Positions 5,559 through 8,496 of a DNA stretch of 8,496 nt are shown here, piece after piece. The first letter of the stretch is position 1. The number at the start of each line of letters is the position of its first letter. The DNA comes from Gemmatimonadaceae bacterium (GTDB lineage: Bacteria > Gemmatimonadota > Gemmatimonadetes > Gemmatimonadales > Gemmatimonadaceae). Position numbers and translations under genes: made by a program. A model generated the notes under the pieces. That model made no database searches. It had not been told where the DNA came from and saw nothing but the letters and a program-made list of their open reading frames with translations. Location of the stretch: the NCBI GenBank assembly GCA_013813605.1, contig JACCRL010000401.1, positions 1 to 8,496 of the forward strand, in the 5' to 3' direction.

Positions 5559-6634
5559 TGGCAAACGCAATCGATCTGAGGGGTCTTGTCCGTCCGCAGC
5601 TCGTCGAAGCGACGAAGCGCGAAGACAATCCCAACGTAGCAGAATTCCGTCTCCAGCCGCTCGAGCGCGGTTTCGGTCACACGCTTGGCAATGCGATGCG
5701 TCGCTTGCTGCTTTCCTCGCTGCGCGGTTCCGCCGTCTGGGGCTTTCGCATCGATGGAGTGCTCCATGAGCACCAGACCATTCCGGGCGTCGTCGAAGAC
5801 GTGCACCAGATCATCGGCAACCTGAAGGTGCTGACGCTCTCGCTCGATGAAGGCGTCGAGAACACGGTGCTCCGCATCTCGAAGAAGTCGGCCGGCGCCG
5901 TCACGGCCGCCGACATCGAAGGGCAGGGCGGCGTCACCGTCGTCGATCCGACGCAACACCTGTTCACGTTGCAGGGCGACCGCGACATCAACGTCGAGCT
6001 TTACGTGAATCGCGGCCGCGGCTACGTCGAGGCCGACCAGCACGCCATCGACAAGTCGCTGCCTGTCGACGTCGTGCGCATCGACTCGATCTTCAATCCC
6101 GTGCGGCGCGCCAACTTCTCGGTTGCCGAAACGCGAGTCGGACAGCGCACCGATTACGACCGCCTGACGCTGACGGTCGAGACGAACGGCACCGTCACTC
6201 CTGAAGAGGCAGTGAGCTACGCCGCCGCCCTCGCGCAGACGCACTTCCAGTACTTCGCCAGCTTCGGCTCGCACGCCTCGGCGCCCCTCCTTCCGGGCAC
6301 CGATGTTCCGGGCGGCGATGCGCACCGTCTCGCTGAAGACCTGCGCACCCCAATCGAGGATTTCGAGCTTTCGGTCCGCTCGGTGAACTCGCTCAAGAAT
6401 TCCAGCATTCGCACACTTGGAGACCTCGTTCGCCAGAGCGAGAGCCAGATCCTCCAGGTCAAGAACTTCGGCAAGAAGTCCCTCAACGAGATCGCCGACC
6501 TGCTCGAGCGGAAGAGCCTCAACTTCGGCATGAAGTACGAGGAAACCGCCGACGGCGTCCGCATTACCGACCAGGGCACGCCGCCAAACCGTAACGTCGC
6601 CACCGTTGGTGCCGATGATGAAGACGAGGTCTAA
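5558..6634 (+). CDS. rpoA: DNA-directed RNA polymerase subunit alpha
   Basis: The alpha dimer is the platform on which beta and beta' assemble, and its C-terminal domain touches UP elements and activators. The 358-residue product has the N-terminal assembly domain (to about 235), with FRLQPLERGFGHTLGNAMRRLLLSS (30-54) and IPGVVEDVHQI (75-85). A linker follows, then the C-terminal domain (about 258-330): LSVRSVNSLKNSSIRTLGDL (271-290) and VKNFGKKSLNEI (301-312). Arg274, Asn277, Lys280, Gly305 and Lys307 correspond to E. coli residues 265, 268, 271, 296 and 298, which contact DNA. An acidic tail ending DDEDEV (353-358) extends past the usual end. The ATG is supported by AAGGA ten bases upstream. 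rplQ starts two bases after the stop. Confidence 0.98.
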   Translation: MANAIDLRGLVRPQLVEATKREDNPNVAEFRLQPLERGFGHTLGNAMRRLLLSSLRGSAVWGFRIDGVLHEHQTIPGVVEDVHQIIGNLKVLTLSLDEGVENTVLRISKKSAGAVTAADIEGQGGVTVVDPTQHLFTLQGDRDINVELYVNRGRGYVEADQHAIDKSLPVDVVRIDSIFNPVRRANFSVAETRVGQRTDYDRLTLTVETNGTVTPEEAVSYAAALAQTHFQYFASFGSHASAPLLPGTDVPGGDAHRLAEDLRTPIEDFELSVRSVNSLKNSSIRTLGDLVRQSESQILQVKNFGKKSLNEIADLLERKSLNFGMKYEETADGVRITDQGTPPNRNVATVGADDEDEV

Positions 6635-6636
6635 GC

Positions 6637-6999
6637 ATGCGACACCGTAAAGCCGGCCGGGCGCTCCGCCGCACCAGTGAGCAGAAGCTCGCGCTGATGC
6701 GTAGCCTTGCCATGGCGCTCATTCAGCGCGGCGCGATCGAGACCACCCAGGCCAAGGCCAAGGAGCTCCGTCCGTTCGTCGAGAAGCTGATCACCAAGGC
6801 GAAGACCGGCACGCTGCACAACCGGCGCCTTGCCGGCCGTCACGTGCAGAATCGCGAAATCGCCGACAAGCTGTTCCAGGAAGTCGGGCCGCGCTTCGCA
6901 ACGCGCGCGGGTGGCTACACGCGCATTCTCAAGACCGGCCACCGCAAGGGCGACGGCGCCGAGATGGCGCGAATCGAGCTGGTTGGAGAGGGGAAGTAG
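6637..6999 (+). CDS. rplQ: 50S ribosomal protein L17
   Basis: L17 binds 23S rRNA near the peptide exit tunnel of the large subunit. The 120-residue product opens with the invariant [20 protein letters not shown] and contains [20 protein letters not shown] (34-53), RRLAGRHV (63-70) and [20 protein letters not shown] (92-111), all family hallmarks. Length matches the short bacterial form without a C-terminal extension. GAGG seven bases before the ATG, inside the end of rpoA, serves as ribosome binding site. It is the normal last gene of the alpha operon, but here rpmB follows after two bases. Confidence 0.98.
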   Translation: MRHRKAGRALRRTSEQKLALMRSLAMALIQRGAIETTQAKAKELRPFVEKLITKAKTGTLHNRRLAGRHVQNREIADKLFQEVGPRFATRAGGYTRILKTGHRKGDGAEMARIELVGEGK

Positions 7000-7001
7000 A
7001 C

Positions 7002-7223
7002 ATGGCGCCGATCAAGAGAAACCGCTGCTACGTCTGCGACAAGGGCGTCGCGTACGGCAACAACGTCTCCCACGCGAACAACAAGACGCGCCGGACGTGG
7101 AAGCCCAATCTCCAGGTTGCCCGTATCGTCATCGACGGGAAGATCACGAAGGTCAAGGTTTGCACGAGATGCATTCATGCGGGGAAGGTTCAGCGAGCGC
7201 CACGCGGGGTTTCGGCGGCGTAG
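7002..7223 (+). CDS. rpmB: 50S ribosomal protein L28, zinc-binding form
   Basis: L28 is a small protein of the large subunit that helps late 50S assembly. The 73-residue product begins [33 protein letters not shown] and shows the L28 core, with CYVC (9-12) and CTRC (54-57). These two pairs form the four-cysteine zinc site of the zinc-containing L28 type. GGAGAGGGG (6985-6993) eight bases upstream is the strongest ribosome binding site in the operon. Its position straight after rplQ is unusual: rpmB is paired with rpmG in many bacteria. A strong terminator follows, so it is the last gene of the transcript. Confidence 0.96.
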   Translation: MAPIKRNRCYVCDKGVAYGNNVSHANNKTRRTWKPNLQVARIVIDGKITKVKVCTRCIHAGKVQRAPRGVSAA

Positions 7224-7243
7224 GCTGGTCGCTCATGGCGCGT

Positions 7244-7271
7244 AAAGGGGAGCCCTGGTGGCTCCCTTTTT
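7244..7271 (+). terminator. Intrinsic terminator of the rpmJ-rpmB operon
   Basis: GGGAGCC (7248-7254) pairs perfectly with GGCTCCC (7260-7266) around loop CTGGT, followed by TTTTT (7267-7271). The stem can be lengthened by a G-U pair and three A-T pairs using AAAG at 7244-7247. It starts 20 bases after the rpmB stop. On the opposite strand only TTT follows the stem, so it should work mainly for the plus-strand operon. Confidence 0.9.
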
Positions 7272-7275
7272 CTTG

Positions 7276-7515
7276 GGCTAACTGCAACCGAGAAATACGC
7301 AGATGCGAGGGGTCAGAAGCAAAGATGCCAGTTGCTAGATAAACATCGGTTGCGCCTCCGCTTCAGTGTCAGGGCCAGCCCGTCTGCATCTCAGGTGAGG
7401 ATCCAAAGATTGGCCAACTGAAGACAAACTCGTCTCGACTGAAGGTCTCATCCTAGCAACTGTGATCTACGCTTCTGACACCTCGCATCTGTGTCTCTCT
7501 CGGTTGCAGCTAGCC
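7276..7515. repeat. Large imperfect inverted repeat between rpmB and carB
   Basis: The left arm (7276-7338) and the reverse complement of the right arm (7453-7515) are both 63 bases and align without a gap at 54 positions. Shared blocks include CTGCAACCGAGA, AGATGCGAGG, GTCAGAAGC and CAGTTGCTAG. The central 114 bases (7339-7452) hold no gene and have smaller pairings: CTTCAGT (7361-7367) can pair with ACTGAAG at 7417-7423 or 7438-7444, and GGCC 7373-7376 with 7412-7415. The differences do not clearly favour base pairing in either transcript. No flanking target duplication is seen. It could be a decayed MITE-like element, an intergenic palindrome family or a structured RNA; none is proven. Confidence 0.75.
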
Positions 7516-7516
7516 G

Positions 7517-7530
7517 CACATGTGACGTCA
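7517..7530 (+). promoter_or_regulatory. Two overlapping palindromes upstream of carB
   Basis: CACATGTG (7517-7524) and TGACGTCA (7523-7530) are each perfect eight-base palindromes sharing two bases. They lie 26-40 bases before the carB start, where an operator or promoter element would be expected. No known regulator site is recognised and no convincing -10 box can be placed after them; TAGTTT at 7546-7551 is weak and almost touches the GTG. Confidence 0.3.
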
Positions 7531-7556
7531 GGTGCGAGTTCCAGCTAGTTTTGAGA

Positions 7557-8496
7557 GTGCCAAAACGTACCGACATCAAGAGAATCCTCCTCATCGGCTC
7601 CGGCCCGATCGTCATCGGTCAGGGCGCCGAGTTCGACTATTCGGGCACCCAGGCGGCGAAGGCGCTGAAGGAAGAAGGCTTCGAGGTCATCCTCGTCAAC
7701 TCGAATCCGGCAACGATCATGACCGATCCGGAATTCGCGGATCGCACCTACATCGAGCCCGTCACGCCAGAATTCGTCGAGCTCGTTATCGCGCGTGAAC
7801 GGCCCGATGCACTCTTGCCGACGATGGGCGGCCAGACCGCGCTCAACGTTGCGATGAAGCTCGCCCAGAACGGCGTCCTGAAAAAGTACGGCGTCCAGCT
7901 CATCGGCGCGGACGAGCGGGCGATCGCGATGGCCGAAGACAGGAAGCTGTTTGGAGAAGCAATGGTGAGGATCGGTCTCGCTGTCGCGCCGGGGGGCATC
8001 GCAACAACGCTCGAGGAAGGCGTCGCGCTCCTCGACCTCACCGGCTACCCGGCAATCGTGCGCCCGGCCTTCACGCTCGGCGGCAGCGGCGGCGGGATCG
8101 CATACAACCGTGAAGAGTTCGAGCAGATCGTGCGGCGCGGACTCGATCTCTCGCCACTCACCCAGGTGCTGGTCGAGCGCAGCATCATCGGCTGGAAGGA
8201 GTTCGAGCTGGAGGTCATGCGCGACGGTGCGGACAACGTCGTCATCGTGTGCTCCATCGAGAATATCGACCCAATGGGAGTGCACACAGGCGATTCCATT
8301 ACTGTCGCGCCGACAATGACGCTGACCGACCGCGAGTACCAGACAATGCGTGACGCGGCGGTTGCAGTCATCCGGGAGATCGGCGTGGAAGCGGGAGGGT
8401 GCAACATTCAGTTCGCAGTGAACCCGGTCAATGGCGAGATGCTCGTCATCGAGATGAACCCGCGCGTGTCCAGATCGTCGGCGCTGGCCTCGAAGG
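7557..8496 (+). CDS. carB: Carbamoyl-phosphate synthase large subunit, N-terminal part (cut by the window edge)
   Basis: CarB makes carbamoyl phosphate from bicarbonate, ATP and ammonia supplied by CarA, the entry to pyrimidines and arginine. From GTG 7557 the frame is open for 313 codons to the right edge; the full protein should be near 1,070 residues. It starts [30 protein letters not shown] like E. coli CarB, and [11 protein letters not shown] (48-58), [10 protein letters not shown] (88-97) and the ATP-grasp segment [16 protein letters not shown] (169-184) follow. Arg129, Arg169, Glu215, Gln285, Glu299, Asn301 and Arg303 sit at the E. coli active-site positions of the carboxy-phosphate domain, so there are no gaps and the GTG start is firm. 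The ribosome binding site is poor (only TGAGA next to the GTG). carA is not in the window, so the pair is not adjacent in the usual carA-carB order. Confidence 0.97.
   Translation, partial: MPKRTDIKRILLIGSGPIVIGQGAEFDYSGTQAAKALKEEGFEVILVNSNPATIMTDPEFADRTYIEPVTPEFVELVIARERPDALLPTMGGQTALNVAMKLAQNGVLKKYGVQLIGADERAIAMAEDRKLFGEAMVRIGLAVAPGGIATTLEEGVALLDLTGYPAIVRPAFTLGGSGGGIAYNREEFEQIVRRGLDLSPLTQVLVERSIIGWKEFELEVMRDGADNVVIVCSIENIDPMGVHTGDSITVAPTMTLTDREYQTMRDAAVAVIREIGVEAGGCNIQFAVNPVNGEMLVIEMNPRVSRSSALASK

Noticed and set aside
5465..6325. Minus-strand open frame of 286 codons
   Set aside because: Antisense to rpoA, low-complexity Arg/Val/Asp-rich translation, no motif and no ribosome binding site evidence; a shadow.
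7272..7556. PyrR-type attenuator or known riboswitch before carB
   Set aside because: No anti-terminator/terminator pair with a T tract and no recognisable PyrR-binding loop could be found.
7545..8285. Minus-strand open frame of 246 codons
   Set aside because: Antisense to carB, whose active-site residues are all in place; the translation shows only His/Arg/Asp-rich shadow composition.
1..8496. CRISPR array, prophage, transposase, toxin-antitoxin or defence system
   Set aside because: No regularly spaced repeats and no such protein in any frame; every sizeable coding stretch is accounted for by housekeeping genes.

Overview
The window is an 8.5 kb piece of a GC-rich bacterial chromosome made almost entirely of core housekeeping genes. 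All complete protein genes lie on the plus strand; the one minus-strand gene is a tRNA. The protein sequences are clearly bacterial. The high GC content, the GTG and TTG starts and the unusual mix of ribosomal and pyrimidine genes make me think of Gemmatimonadota or a neighbouring phylum, but that is an impression from gene style, not proof. No phage, transposase, CRISPR, toxin or defence gene is visible, and I do not see a previously undescribed system here. The unexplained material is in the spacers.

Left part (1-3736): the last 25 codons of an unidentified plus-strand gene are followed by a spacer with short CTGCAA-type repeats. Then comes a complete minus-strand tRNA-Leu(CAG) unit with its own promoter and intrinsic terminator. 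Next is a tightly packed four-gene run: smpB (trans-translation), a zinc-dependent N-acetylmuramoyl-L-alanine amidase, pyrD (class 1B dihydroorotate dehydrogenase) and pyrF (OMP decarboxylase). Gaps are -4, +1 and about +32 bases, so one transcript is likely although the functions are unrelated.

Middle part (3737-7271): a promoter with a palindrome over its -35 region and a short leader hairpin introduces the alpha ribosomal operon rpmJ-rpsM-rpsK-rpsD-rpoA-rplQ, with rpmB (L28) added at the end. The run closes at a strong intrinsic terminator. In many bacteria this block continues directly from secY-adk-map-infA; here pyrF sits in that place. L36, S4 and L28 all keep the cysteine/histidine sets of the zinc-binding forms. 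A 170-base spacer with direct repeats and a GC hairpin separates rpsD from rpoA.

Right part (7272-8496): a large imperfect inverted repeat (two 63-base arms, 54 of 63 positions matching, 114 bases between them) fills most of the spacer before carB. It is the most unusual structure in the window. carB, the large subunit of carbamoyl-phosphate synthetase, starts at a GTG and runs off the right edge after 313 codons. With pyrD, pyrF and carB, three steps of pyrimidine synthesis flank the ribosomal block.
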